A stretch of DNA of 64,000 bases, taken from Pseudidiomarina halophila (GTDB lineage: Bacteria; Pseudomonadota; Gammaproteobacteria; Enterobacterales; Alteromonadaceae). This document shows, in pieces, positions 30,319 through 39,770 of the stretch; within the stretch, counting starts at the first letter, position 1; each line of letters opens with the position of its first letter. A program made the translations under genes and the position numbers. The notes beneath the pieces are model-generated. The model saw only the letters and a program-made list of their open reading frames with translations, made no database searches and was not told the origin of the DNA. Location of the stretch: the NCBI RefSeq assembly GCF_003987215.1, contig NZ_PIPW01000003.1:186001-250000 (forward strand), in the 5' to 3' direction.

Positions 30319-33300
30319 ATGCAAAATAATCAGCTTACCGCATTAAATGTTATTGGCATCGGTGCCTCAGCAGGCGGGCTTGAGGCTGTCTCAAAGCTAC
30401 TCCAACATCTGCCGGAATCGATTCCGGCAGCATTAGTTATTTTGCAACATTTGTCACCTGACTATGAAAGCGTGATGGCAGAGATTCTTGGGCGCGAAAG
30501 TAAACGTAAGGTGATTGAACTGACCTCAGATACGCTGCTCGAAGCTGGCGGTATCTATCTGGTACCCCCGGGCTATCACGCCAGCTATGCCGACGGTAAG
30601 GCCGTACTGCAAAAGGCAAAAGCAGAGGTTTCGGTAAAACCCTCGGTAAACACTTTCTTTGCTTCGCTGGCAGCGCAACTACGAGAACGTGCCATAGGCA
30701 TTGTGCTTTCGGGGACCGGCTCGGACGGTACCTCAGGTTTGCGTGCCATTCAGGCTGCAGGCGGTATTGCCATTGTCCAGGAGCCGGCTGAGGCGAAATA
30801 CGATGGCATGCCACGTTCGGCAATCTTAGCCGACGCCGCTGACTTTATTCTTCCGGTGGCCGAAATCGCAGAAAGAATGAATGAGTTTTGTAAACTGGCT
30901 GATGTCCATGAGATGCAGGAAACAGCCCAGTTAAAACGTCTGATTAAATTAGTAAAAGCGTCCATCGGTCATGATTTTTCTGGTTATAAGCAGGCAACGC
31001 TGTTACGTCGTATTAAACGGCGAATGGCGGCTACGGAAAATGCATCCATGGATGACTATCTCACTTATCTGGAGACACATAAAAAGGAAGTGTCTTTGCT
31101 GGGGCGTGACTTGCTGATTTCGGTGACGACGTTCTTTCGTGATCCAGCATCCTTTGCCCGTTTCAGCCAGGTGTTGACTGACTACTATCAGAGCAACACT
31201 GAGCTCGCCGAGTGGCGCGTATGGATTGCCGGTTGTGCTACCGGCGAGGAAGCTTACTCGGTGGCGATTCTAATGGCAGAGTTGATGCTCGCAGAAGGCA
31301 TTGACAAGCAAGTGCAGTTATTTGCCACAGATATTGACGAACAGGCGCTGAAGATTGCCCGACGCGGCCGTTACAGTAAAGGTGCATTGACTGAAGTCGA
31401 TGAGCAGTTTATTTCCCGTTATTTCGTGGAAGACGGCGACTACTATGAAGTAGGAAAGAAATTACGCGATATGGTGGTGTTCGCCAAGCATAACCTGGTC
31501 AGTGATCCGCCCTTTATGCGGGTAGATTTTATCACTTGTAGAAACGTATTGATCTACTTCGATGCGGAGTTGCAACAGCGAGTACTCAAACGCTTTCATT
31601 TTGCTCTCAACAGCAATGGTTGCATGTTTCTGGGCCGATCAGAGAGCGTCGGCACAGAAGATGACCTATTCACCGTGCTTGATCGCAATCAGCGCCTGTT
31701 TTGTAAGTCAGCGCAGTTAACACAAGCAAAATCAGCGTCGTCGACCCGCCCGCTTACATCAACACAGAGGAAGAGCAATGTTGCTCATGACCACAAGCTG
31801 TTAAGTGCGATTACTAAAGAGCTTGGTTGGATTATCGTCGAGTTAAATAGCAAGCACAGAATCAAGCGCAGCTGGGGTAATGTCGGCCAGTTCTTTGAGC
31901 TTCCCGAGGATCAAGCTGAAAGCCCGGTGCAGGACGCTATAACAACAGCGTTTCGATCAGAGCTTATTACCCTGTTACATCGGTTCCAGCGCCAACCTCA
32001 GTTGCTTGAAGGACAACGCCAGGAGCTCGACGGCGAAGGCTGGCAGTTGCTGATTCTGCCGCTAAAAACCGCAGTGCAATCGTTACCGGTCGTGGTATTA
32101 CGACCCTTTGGTATGCACAGCGTCATGCACAGCAAAGACAGTTCGATAACAACCGATGATGAACAAACTAACTGGTTACAGGAAGAACTTGTAGCGACCA
32201 AGGAGTACTTGCAAAGAGTGTTGGAAGAGCTGGCAAGCTCAAACGAAGAAATGCAGTCGCTTAATGAAGAGTCGCAAGTATCCAATGAACAGTTGCAAGC
32301 GAGTAATGAAGAGCTTGAAGCTGCAAATGAAGAGCTTCAGACCAGCAACCAAGAGTTACTGAGTCTGAATCAGGAACTGAATAGCCGCACACATCAGCTG
32401 GCTAAACTCAACGAAGAATACACGCACGTTTACGATGCTCTCGATTTCCCTATTCTGGTGTTTAACCGCGAGGCACGACTGCAACGTTTCAATGCTGCTG
32501 CCCAGCGCATGTTCGGTCTGCGCCAGAACATGCAGCAACGTTTACTCAGCAAACTGAAGTTCCCGAGTTATTTGCAGGACACAGTGAAAACACTGGCTCA
32601 AGCTGCGCTGGCGACCAGTGATGTGCAACAGCACTGGTGCCGCGACCGTGACCAGGTAATGCAAGTCACGGTAGCGCCGGGGTTGGGGTCGAAAGAAACG
32701 ATTGAAACCCTGTTGCTTACCTTCATCGATGTCACTGATATTGCGCAGGCGCATGAACAGCTGCGAGCCTCACAAGAACAACTGAATAAAATTTTGACCA
32801 ACACTACAATTTTGCTGGCGATGAAGGATCTGAGCGGGCACTACTCACTGGTCAATCCGCAGTTTTGTGAGAGTTTCTCAGTTGCCGAAGAACAAGCGAT
32901 AAAACACACTGATTTTGATCTGTTTCCGCATGCATTCGCCAGCGCTGTATGGGAGCATGATTTACGCGCATTACGCGAACTCGAACCCGTTGTTGCTGAA
33001 CACACCTATCAGTTAAACGACGGTAGTAAACGTATTTTCCGCATTGTCCACCAGGCGCTAACCGATACTAGCGGTAAGGCTTATGCGATCCTTAACGAAG
33101 CCGAAGACATCACAATCAAAAAGAACGCCGAACAGCAGTTGCAGATCGCTGCCCGGGTTTACGAACAAGCCGGAGAAGCGATCGTGGTGTTGGATGCAGA
33201 GGGTCAGGTGCAAACGGTAAACACAGCGTTCTTAAAGCTGACTCATGAAACCGAAGAGAAAATCGTGCTGCGCTCGTTCTGGCAGTTGTTGGGGAGTTCA

Positions 33301-34830
33301 GATGAGCGGCATATGGTAGCCGAACGGATTCAGCAGGAAGTCACAGAGGTGGGCTTCTGGCAGGGTGAAACCGCGATTATAGCCGCTGGTGATCATGTCT
33401 TACCCATCTGGCTTACAATCAATCGTATTCAGGCTGCAAACGACGCAGAAGCGAACTACGTTGCGGTATTCGCGGATATTTCCAATCTCAAGGAATCGCA
33501 ACGTAAAGTCGAATATCTGGCAACGCACGATAGTCTGACTGGGTTGCCAAACCGGACGTTATTTCACGACCGGTTAGATCACGCACTGGAACTTGCAAAA
33601 CGCAAAAAGACCGAAGTTGGCTTGCTGTTTATCGATTTAGATAACTTCAAAAATCTTAACGATACTCTTGGTCACGATGCCGGTGATGAACTGCTAAGAC
33701 AAGCCGCTGAACGTTTGCAGGATGTGGCGCGCGATATGGATACAGTAGCGCGTCTAGGCGGTGATGAGTTTACGATCATTATCGTAGATTCGACGATGGC
33801 GGCGGTTGAACGCGTTGCGCGCAGTGTTATCGAGGTGCTGAGTAAAGCATTTTACATTCAACGTGAACGCCATTATCTGGGCGCCAGTGTTGGTATTGCT
33901 ATTTTCCCCGACGATGGCATGAGCGTTGCGGCGCTGTTGAAGGCTGCTGATACCGCTATGTACCGCGCGAAAGAAAACGGTCGCGGGCGCTATGAACTCT
34001 ATAAAGAAGAGCTGCAGTCACAAATGTTGCGGCAAACGCGGCTGGAGAATGACCTGCGGCTTGCGCTACAGAAAGATGAACTTAGCTTGGTCTATCAGCC
34101 GAAATATGCATTGCTGGATACGCCTGAGTTTGTTGGTGCTGAAGCTTTGTTGCGCTGGAAACACCCGACGCATGGCTTCATTTCACCGGCGGAATTTATT
34201 CCCGCAGCGGAGATATCAAATTTGATCGTCGATATCGACTGCTTTGTGGCTCGCAAACTCATTCGGCAAATCGCGAAGTGGCATGAACAAGGTCTGAAAT
34301 TCCCGATTATGGCACTTAACGCGTCGCCGAAGAGCTTCCAGAATGAGTCCTATGTCGATTTATTATTGCGCCTTTTAAAACAGTACAAAGTAAGTTCGTT
34401 GATGATCCAGATCGAGTTGACTGAACGCACACTGGTGACCCAGCAGAATACCGAGTTAGGGAACATTGAGCGACTCCGAAATGCAGGTATCCAGCTTAGC
34501 ATTGATGATTTTGGCACAGGTTATTCTTCCCTAAGTTATTTAAAACGTTTACCTTTAGCTGAATTGAAAATAGATAAATCCTTCGTTGACGGGGTTGTGT
34601 CGAACACCAACGATGAAGCTATCGCCCGGGCGATATTGGCAATGGCTAAAGCCTTGAATATTCGTACTGTCGCTGAAGGTGTTGAGACCCGGGAACAAGC
34701 GGAGTGGCTGCGCAAAGAGGGCTGTGATTACGCACAAGGCTACTATTTTTCCAAACCCATGGCGTTAGCCAAATTTGAGCAACTGATACAGGCAAAAAAG
34801 GACGAGCAGGATGGCGACATCGACAAGTGA
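30319..34830 (+). CDS. CheB-CheR-PAS-GGDEF-EAL hybrid signalling protein
   Basis: A 1503-residue soluble protein. Residues about 8-190 are a CheB methylesterase with its triad visible: Ser in GASAGG, His in LQHLSPD, Asp in GSDGTSG. Residues about 205-470 are CheR with SAM-binding WIAGCATGEEAYS. About 620-700 is a Glu/Asn/Gln-rich coiled coil (NEELEAANEELQTSNQEL). Three PAS domains follow (about 705-1060), then GGDEF (about 1065-1225; GGDEF with RxxD as RDMD) and EAL (about 1240-1495; EALLRW, DDFGTGYSS, AEGVET). All enzymatic sites look intact. AAGGAAA precedes the ATG. The last 20 bases overlap the phytochrome gene. Confidence 0.95.
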   Translation: MQNNQLTALNVIGIGASAGGLEAVSKLLQHLPESIPAALVILQHLSPDYESVMAEILGRESKRKVIELTSDTLLEAGGIYLVPPGYHASYADGKAVLQKAKAEVSVKPSVNTFFASLAAQLRERAIGIVLSGTGSDGTSGLRAIQAAGGIAIVQEPAEAKYDGMPRSAILADAADFILPVAEIAERMNEFCKLADVHEMQETAQLKRLIKLVKASIGHDFSGYKQATLLRRIKRRMAATENASMDDYLTYLETHKKEVSLLGRDLLISVTTFFRDPASFARFSQVLTDYYQSNTELAEWRVWIAGCATGEEAYSVAILMAELMLAEGIDKQVQLFATDIDEQALKIARRGRYSKGALTEVDEQFISRYFVEDGDYYEVGKKLRDMVVFAKHNLVSDPPFMRVDFITCRNVLIYFDAELQQRVLKRFHFALNSNGCMFLGRSESVGTEDDLFTVLDRNQRLFCKSAQLTQAKSASSTRPLTSTQRKSNVAHDHKLLSAITKELGWIIVELNSKHRIKRSWGNVGQFFELPEDQAESPVQDAITTAFRSELITLLHRFQRQPQLLEGQRQELDGEGWQLLILPLKTAVQSLPVVVLRPFGMHSVMHSKDSSITTDDEQTNWLQEELVATKEYLQRVLEELASSNEEMQSLNEESQVSNEQLQASNEELEAANEELQTSNQELLSLNQELNSRTHQLAKLNEEYTHVYDALDFPILVFNREARLQRFNAAAQRMFGLRQNMQQRLLSKLKFPSYLQDTVKTLAQAALATSDVQQHWCRDRDQVMQVTVAPGLGSKETIETLLLTFIDVTDIAQAHEQLRASQEQLNKILTNTTILLAMKDLSGHYSLVNPQFCESFSVAEEQAIKHTDFDLFPHAFASAVWEHDLRALRELEPVVAEHTYQLNDGSKRIFRIVHQALTDTSGKAYAILNEAEDITIKKNAEQQLQIAARVYEQAGEAIVVLDAEGQVQTVNTAFLKLTHETEEKIVLRSFWQLLGSSDERHMVAERIQQEVTEVGFWQGETAIIAAGDHVLPIWLTINRIQAANDAEANYVAVFADISNLKESQRKVEYLATHDSLTGLPNRTLFHDRLDHALELAKRKKTEVGLLFIDLDNFKNLNDTLGHDAGDELLRQAAERLQDVARDMDTVARLGGDEFTIIIVDSTMAAVERVARSVIEVLSKAFYIQRERHYLGASVGIAIFPDDGMSVAALLKAADTAMYRAKENGRGRYELYKEELQSQMLRQTRLENDLRLALQKDELSLVYQPKYALLDTPEFVGAEALLRWKHPTHGFISPAEFIPAAEISNLIVDIDCFVARKLIRQIAKWHEQGLKFPIMALNASPKSFQNESYVDLLLRLLKQYKVSSLMIQIELTERTLVTQQNTELGNIERLRNAGIQLSIDDFGTGYSSLSYLKRLPLAELKIDKSFVDGVVSNTNDEAIARAILAMAKALNIRTVAEGVETREQAEWLRKEGCDYAQGYYFSKPMALAKFEQLIQAKKDEQDGDIDK

Positions 34831-36262
34831 GTTCATCACCCAATGTGAACAGGAAGAGCTGCATTTAACCGGTGCGATTCAGCCTCATGGCGCCGTGTTT
34901 GTGCTTGACCATGACTATCAGGTGACTCATGTGTCCGTTAATATGGCCGCCGTCTGGCGCGGTGATGCGCGGTCCTACCTGGGACGCCAGATACCTCCGC
35001 AAATGCGTGGTTTACTTAAGCAATATACCGGCGAGCGGATTTATTTCGCCGCTGAGCTTGAGCGCGAAAATGATTATTTAGATGTGATATTCAGCCCGGT
35101 ACCTGGTGGCGGCATAGTCGTTGAGCTTATGCCCACCCAACGGGAAAGGCGTATTCCCTCGGCTATGAGCCGATTTCCTGATGCAATTCATTCGCATGAC
35201 GAGATGCGAGATTATCAGCAATTACTGATCAGCTATATTGCAGAGGTGACGAAGGCGACTCGGGTCATGTACTACGAGTTTCTTGGCACCGGCGACGGTG
35301 AAGTCACCGCAGAAGCCAAGCACGAAAGAGCAAACGGCAGCTACTTGCAGCTGCGATTTCCAGCTAGCGACATTCCGCAAATCGCCCGTCATTTGTATCT
35401 GCAAAATCCATGGCGCGCAATCTATGACACCCAGGCAACCGCTGTGCCCTTGGTTAGCGCCGAAGACTTGCCAGTACCAGATCTGACCCACGCCGAGTTG
35501 CGCAGCGTATCACCTGTACACCTGCATTACTTATGCAATATGAAGGTCAGTGCATCAGTGTCTTGGCCGATTGCGGGTAAAAATGAGCTGCTGGCGTTGA
35601 TTGCATTGCACCACGATGAACCCCGCGCTTTTGATTACAGCATACTCAGTCATATCAGCGAACTGGTAAAGGATTACAATTTTGCACTGCGTGATTTCCG
35701 TACTCAGCAGCGTATTGAAATGCATGAACGGATGCAGCATCAGTTTAATTATTTCCATCAGCAACTAATCAATCGCGAGGATTATGAGCTGTACTGGCAG
35801 GAAATGTCTGAGTGGCTAATGCAGGAATTTGCCTGCGACGGCGTGATGATTTCCACCCCCCGACAAATCCTCAAAGCTGGCCTGGAAATTGAGCCTGAAA
35901 CGCGGGAAGTAATCATTGAACACCTTGCACAAGAGGGCGAGATGTCGTGGTTTTCTGATAACCTTTTAAAGGACTTACCGCAGATTGACTTAACCGCGAT
36001 AGCTGGTGTGGCAGTGCTGACTAATGTACTGGCACCTGATCATGAGGTCGAGTTTTTTGCCCTTAGGCAAGCTCATATGCACGAGGTCATGTGGGGAGGA
36101 CGTCCGGATAAACCAGAAGAAAGTTATGATCCTGATGTGCCGATTTCACCGCGGCGTTCCTTTGAAAAGTGGATCGAGACGCGATATTCCAACAGCAAGC
36201 CCTGGGATCGGAACACCCGGATTAAGCTGATGAAGCTACGGTTACTGCTAAACGAAATTTAG
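34811..36262 (+). CDS. bacteriophytochrome photosensory core without output domain
   Basis: A 483-residue protein consisting of PAS (about 1-110), GAF (about 125-300) and PHY (about 310-480) and nothing after. C12 in ITQCEQEELHLTGAIQPHG is the biliverdin-attachment cysteine. The GAF domain keeps the pyrrole-water motif ASDIP (D187) plus the histidines of SPVHLHYLCNM and IALHH. The PHY tongue is present as WGGRPDKP and PRRSFEKW. No kinase, GGDEF or other output follows, and the C-terminus is a helix. The start lies inside the 3' end of the CheB-CheR-GGDEF-EAL gene (20-base overlap), so the two are translationally coupled and probably partners. Confidence 0.94.
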   Translation: MATSTSEFITQCEQEELHLTGAIQPHGAVFVLDHDYQVTHVSVNMAAVWRGDARSYLGRQIPPQMRGLLKQYTGERIYFAAELERENDYLDVIFSPVPGGGIVVELMPTQRERRIPSAMSRFPDAIHSHDEMRDYQQLLISYIAEVTKATRVMYYEFLGTGDGEVTAEAKHERANGSYLQLRFPASDIPQIARHLYLQNPWRAIYDTQATAVPLVSAEDLPVPDLTHAELRSVSPVHLHYLCNMKVSASVSWPIAGKNELLALIALHHDEPRAFDYSILSHISELVKDYNFALRDFRTQQRIEMHERMQHQFNYFHQQLINREDYELYWQEMSEWLMQEFACDGVMISTPRQILKAGLEIEPETREVIIEHLAQEGEMSWFSDNLLKDLPQIDLTAIAGVAVLTNVLAPDHEVEFFALRQAHMHEVMWGGRPDKPEESYDPDVPISPRRSFEKWIETRYSNSKPWDRNTRIKLMKLRLLLNEI

Positions 36263-36265
36263 TTT

Positions 36266-36281
36266 GGCAGTCTAGAAGTCT
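36266..36281 (+). promoter_or_regulatory. candidate MetJ operator upstream of the metX-like gene
   Basis: Two adjacent 8-base units, GGCAGTCT and AGAAGTCT, match the met box AGACGTCT at 5 and 7 of 8 positions. They lie about 70 bases before the metX-like start. MetJ with S-adenosylmethionine binds such tandem boxes to repress methionine genes. No metJ is in the window. Confidence 0.6.
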
Positions 36282-36348
36282 ATATTGACATAACCAACCT
36301 ACACCATTAAAGTCGCTTTAACACCTGAGTGACGAGACCCACCTTTGC

Positions 36349-37248
36349 ATGAGCTACCGCCAGTCCGACCATCTGATAACCATTCCACAAGGGCAACTTG
36401 CGCTGCGCCAACAGGGCGCCGAGGGCGCGCCTGACGTACTGGTGTTGGGCGGCATATCAGGCGGTCGTGAAATTTATACGGCTGCTGGCAAGGGGTGGTG
36501 GCAAGGCTTAATTGATAATGCTGGACTGCTCGGCTATAACCTGTGGAGCCTGGATTACCTTGGCGGAATGGGGGCAAGCACCTGTCAGGTCACGCCAACG
36601 ACCGTCGAAACACAGGCGCAAGCCATCCAAACTGCGCTAATGAGCCTTGGTGTCGAGCAACTGCATGCAATTATTGGTGGTTCTTATGGTGGCTGTGTCG
36701 GCATGGCCATGGCAGCTGCTGGTGATTTGCAGATTGACCGTCTGGTGGTGCTCGGAGCTGCGCATCGCCCTGCGGCGCAAGCGATCATGCTGCGTAGCTT
36801 ACAGCGCGACTTTGTGGGGTTAGCGGAGGAGCTTGGCGATGCTGAGCGTGGCGTTGCGCTGGCACGGGCTTTGGCGATGGTGAGCTATCGTGGTAGCAGT
36901 GGTCTTGATGCGCGGTTCCCCAATGGGGTAGATGCGATTGACTTCATGCACCAAAGGGCGCTCCGTCTGGTGCAACAGGATCCTGTGCGCGCGCGACAGT
37001 TGTTTACAGTGTTTGGTCCCGCATTGGACGTTTTTCGGGTCGCGCCGCAACAAATCAAGGTTCCTACTTTACTGATTGGCTTTAAAGACGATCTGCTGGT
37101 GCCGGAACATTTGCTGACCGAATTAGCCGGGTTACTGCCTGACTGTTACAGCTATGAAGCAGTTGACACCGCCCACGGCCATGATGGGTTTATCCTCAAC
37201 ACAGCAGCATTTGGTCCTGGCATTAAACACTTCCTGGAGGAACTATGA
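36349..37248 (+). CDS. MetX-like homoserine O-acyltransferase (alpha/beta hydrolase fold)
   Basis: A 299-residue protein of the alpha/beta-hydrolase acyltransferase group. The nucleophile elbow is GGSYGG with S112, the acid is in GFKDDLLVP, and the histidine is in TAHGHDGF, the form seen in MetX (GHD-x-F/FL). LVLGGISGGREIY is the oxyanion region. It is shorter than typical MetX (about 350-380), so the transferase call rests partly on context: homoserine dehydrogenase follows with a four-base overlap, and an O-acetylhomoserine sulfhydrylase is next. It is probably part of homoserine activation for methionine synthesis. Confidence 0.75.
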   Translation: MSYRQSDHLITIPQGQLALRQQGAEGAPDVLVLGGISGGREIYTAAGKGWWQGLIDNAGLLGYNLWSLDYLGGMGASTCQVTPTTVETQAQAIQTALMSLGVEQLHAIIGGSYGGCVGMAMAAAGDLQIDRLVVLGAAHRPAAQAIMLRSLQRDFVGLAEELGDAERGVALARALAMVSYRGSSGLDARFPNGVDAIDFMHQRALRLVQQDPVRARQLFTVFGPALDVFRVAPQQIKVPTLLIGFKDDLLVPEHLLTELAGLLPDCYSYEAVDTAHGHDGFILNTAAFGPGIKHFLEEL

Positions 37249-38330
37249 GTCAGGCAGAAATTGCTATCGGCGTGGTCGGTGTCGGTACCATTGGCGGTTA
37301 TTGGCTTGACCACTTTGCAGATCAGTTGACGCTCGCGTCTCAGGCCAGAGTCACTGCATTGTTCCGCAGCACCTGTTGGCTTGATGTACCGCGCGGTGTG
37401 GATTTAAGTGCCTGGCGAAACAGTCTGAATGACGAGGCTGAACCGGGCTCGGCAATGACAGTAGAAACCTGGCTCCAGCGTACCCGTGAACGCGATCAGC
37501 AGGCCATTGTCATCGATTTGACTGCCGCAAAAGCGGTGAGCCGGTGTTATCCAGCCTGGGTTGCTGCTGGCGCGCACATTATATCCGCCAACAAATACGC
37601 TGGCTCAAGTGCCCTTAGCTGGTACCAGGAACTACGCCGGGTACAGCAACAATATCAACGCCAGTGGTATTACAACACGACCGTCGGGGCAGGACTGCCA
37701 ATTTTGACCGCTTTGCGTGAACGCTGCCTGTGTGGTGATAAAGTGCTACGCATAGAGGGCAACCTCTCAGGTTCACTGTCGTGGATTTTTCAAAATTACC
37801 GCAGCGGTGAGAAACTCTCAGACTGGCTGCAACAGGCACAGCAGCAGGGGCTGACTGAACCGGATCCGCGACTTGATCTTGGCGGTATGGACGTGGCACG
37901 CAAACTGATAATTCTCGCGCGGGAAGCGGGTTGGCCCCTGCAATTAGAGGATCTCGCTATTCACAACCTGGTGCCTGCGGAGTTACGCGAGTGCAGCACG
38001 GCAGAATTTGTCGCACAAGGGGACGCCTTTGATACAGCCTTCGATCAGTGGCGTCAGACAGAGCATCCAGACGCGCAGCAGTGGGTGTATCTTGGCTACA
38101 TTACTCAGGATGATGATGGCAATTACCACGGCGGCACTGAGCTGGTACCCATCAATCAATCATCGGTCTATGCCAACTTGCCAGCCGGCAATGCTAATTT
38201 CACCGTCCGCACTAAACAGTATGATGCCAATCCGCTGGTTATTCAGGGACCTGGTGCTGGGCCAGAGGTGACTGCAGCGGGTGTTCATAGCGATGTATTG
38301 CAACTGATTGCACAACTTAAAAAACATTAA
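37245..38330 (+). CDS. hom: homoserine dehydrogenase without aspartokinase domain
   Basis: A 361-residue NAD(P)-dependent enzyme reducing aspartate semialdehyde to homoserine. It begins with a Rossmann motif GVVGVGTIGGYW. ISANKYAGS, NTTVGAGLPIL, EGNLSGSLSWIF and EPDPRLDLGGMDVARK match the dehydrogenase half of ThrA/MetL. No kinase or ACT domain is present, so feedback by threonine through those domains is not expected. The gene overlaps the MetX-like gene by four bases and lies in the MetJ-type operon, which makes it a methionine-dedicated homoserine supply. Confidence 0.9.
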   Translation: MSQAEIAIGVVGVGTIGGYWLDHFADQLTLASQARVTALFRSTCWLDVPRGVDLSAWRNSLNDEAEPGSAMTVETWLQRTRERDQQAIVIDLTAAKAVSRCYPAWVAAGAHIISANKYAGSSALSWYQELRRVQQQYQRQWYYNTTVGAGLPILTALRERCLCGDKVLRIEGNLSGSLSWIFQNYRSGEKLSDWLQQAQQQGLTEPDPRLDLGGMDVARKLIILAREAGWPLQLEDLAIHNLVPAELRECSTAEFVAQGDAFDTAFDQWRQTEHPDAQQWVYLGYITQDDDGNYHGGTELVPINQSSVYANLPAGNANFTVRTKQYDANPLVIQGPGAGPEVTAAGVHSDVLQLIAQLKKH

Positions 38331-38367
38331 AGGTAGGGCTTGCAGGACGGCGAAATTTAGCTAATAT

Positions 38368-38391
38368 GGACGTCTAAACGTATAAACATCT
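38368..38391 (+). promoter_or_regulatory. candidate MetJ operator upstream of metY
   Basis: Three contiguous 8-base units GGACGTCT, AAACGTAT and AAACATCT match the met box AGACGTCT at 7, 6 and 6 of 8 positions. The array sits 15 bases before the metY ATG, in the gap after the homoserine dehydrogenase gene. metY therefore has its own MetJ control besides any read-through. Confidence 0.75.
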
Positions 38392-38405
38392 ATATTGAGG
38401 CTGTT

Positions 38406-39713
38406 ATGACACACAACTATCGCGCCGCGACCTTAGCGATTCATCATGGTTATGAAACGGACCCTACCACCAAGTCCGTTGCCACTCCTATTTATCAGAC
38501 TGCGGCTTTTGCCTTTGACGATGCCCAGCATGGTGCAGATTTATTTGATCTGGCGGTACCGGGAAATATCTACAGCCGCATCATGAACCCGACCAATGAT
38601 GTGCTTGAGCAACGCGTTGCCGCGCTTGAGGGAGGTATTGCAGGCTTGGCTGTCGCGTCCGGTATGGCGGCAATTCAATATGCCCTGATAACCCTCGCCA
38701 AAAATGGCGATAACATTGTCACCACACCGCAGCTATATGGTGGCACCTACACATTGTTTGCGCACATGCTGCCGTCACTGGGTATCGACGTGCGTTTTGC
38801 CAAGTCAGAGAAAGCAGAGGATATCGCAAGCTGCATCGATGACAAGACGAAAGCGATCTATTGCGAAACCATCGGTAACCCAGCCGGAACTATCGCTGAT
38901 CTTGAAGCTTACGCTGAGGTCGCTGAACGCAACGGTGTACCGCTGGTCGTCGATAACACAGTGGCGAGCCCAAGCCTGTGCAAACCCATCGACTGGGGTG
39001 CTCATATAGTCGTGCATTCGTTGACCAAATATATCGGTGGTCACGGCACCACTATTGGTGGTTTGATTGTCGATAGCGGTAAATTTGACTGGGTCAAACA
39101 TGCGGATAAATTTCCCCAGTTCTCGCAACCGGAGCCAGCGTACCACGGTATCGTTTACACTGAAGCCTTTGCCGAGGCAGCTTTTATTGCGCGGGCGCGG
39201 ACTGTGGCGCTGCGTAACACGGGTGCAGCACTATCACCGTTCAATGCGTTTTTAATTCTGCAAGGTCTGGAAACACTGGAGCTAAGAATTGAGCGGCACT
39301 GCCAGAATACCTTACGGGTGCTGCATTTTCTGCAAAACCACCCCGACGTCGCCTGGGTGAACTATGCCGGACTCGAGGGGCACGCGGACTATGCTCTTGC
39401 GCAAAAGTATATCCGCGGTGGCTTACCCGCATCGTTGCTGACCTTTGGTCTTAAGGGCGGTTACGAGGCCGGCGTCGCTTTCTACGACAAGCTTAAGCTG
39501 TTTAAGCGTCTGGTAAATATTGGTGATGCCAAATCTTTAGCCTGTCATCCGGCCTCGACCACACACCGGCAGTTAACCACTGAAGAGCAGGAAAAGGTGG
39601 GTGTAAGCCCTGAAGCGATCCGTTTGTGTGTAGGAATTGAGCATCCTGATGACATTATCGCCGATTTAGAGCAAGCGCTGGTGGTAACCTCTGAAGAAGT
39701 AGCTCTGAGTTAA
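38406..39713 (+). CDS. metY: O-acetylhomoserine sulfhydrylase (MetY)
   Basis: A 435-residue PLP enzyme of the Cys/Met metabolism family. It joins sulfide (or methanethiol) to O-acetylhomoserine to give homocysteine (or methionine). The PLP lysine is in HSLTKYIGGHG, the Asp in VDNTVASP, and the N-terminal substrate loop in NIYSRIMNPTND. Length about 430 and the C-terminal SLACHPASTTHRQL are typical of MetY rather than MetB/MetC (about 390). With the MetX-like and homoserine dehydrogenase genes it forms a direct sulfhydrylation route. It has its own met-box array. Confidence 0.95.
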   Translation: MTHNYRAATLAIHHGYETDPTTKSVATPIYQTAAFAFDDAQHGADLFDLAVPGNIYSRIMNPTNDVLEQRVAALEGGIAGLAVASGMAAIQYALITLAKNGDNIVTTPQLYGGTYTLFAHMLPSLGIDVRFAKSEKAEDIASCIDDKTKAIYCETIGNPAGTIADLEAYAEVAERNGVPLVVDNTVASPSLCKPIDWGAHIVVHSLTKYIGGHGTTIGGLIVDSGKFDWVKHADKFPQFSQPEPAYHGIVYTEAFAEAAFIARARTVALRNTGAALSPFNAFLILQGLETLELRIERHCQNTLRVLHFLQNHPDVAWVNYAGLEGHADYALAQKYIRGGLPASLLTFGLKGGYEAGVAFYDKLKLFKRLVNIGDAKSLACHPASTTHRQLTTEEQEKVGVSPEAIRLCVGIEHPDDIIADLEQALVVTSEEVALS

Positions 39714-39770
39714 CAGTTTGGTTATAGTGTCGGCCTTTCTTTCGACGTTTTAAAGCAGTAGGAACAGGCC

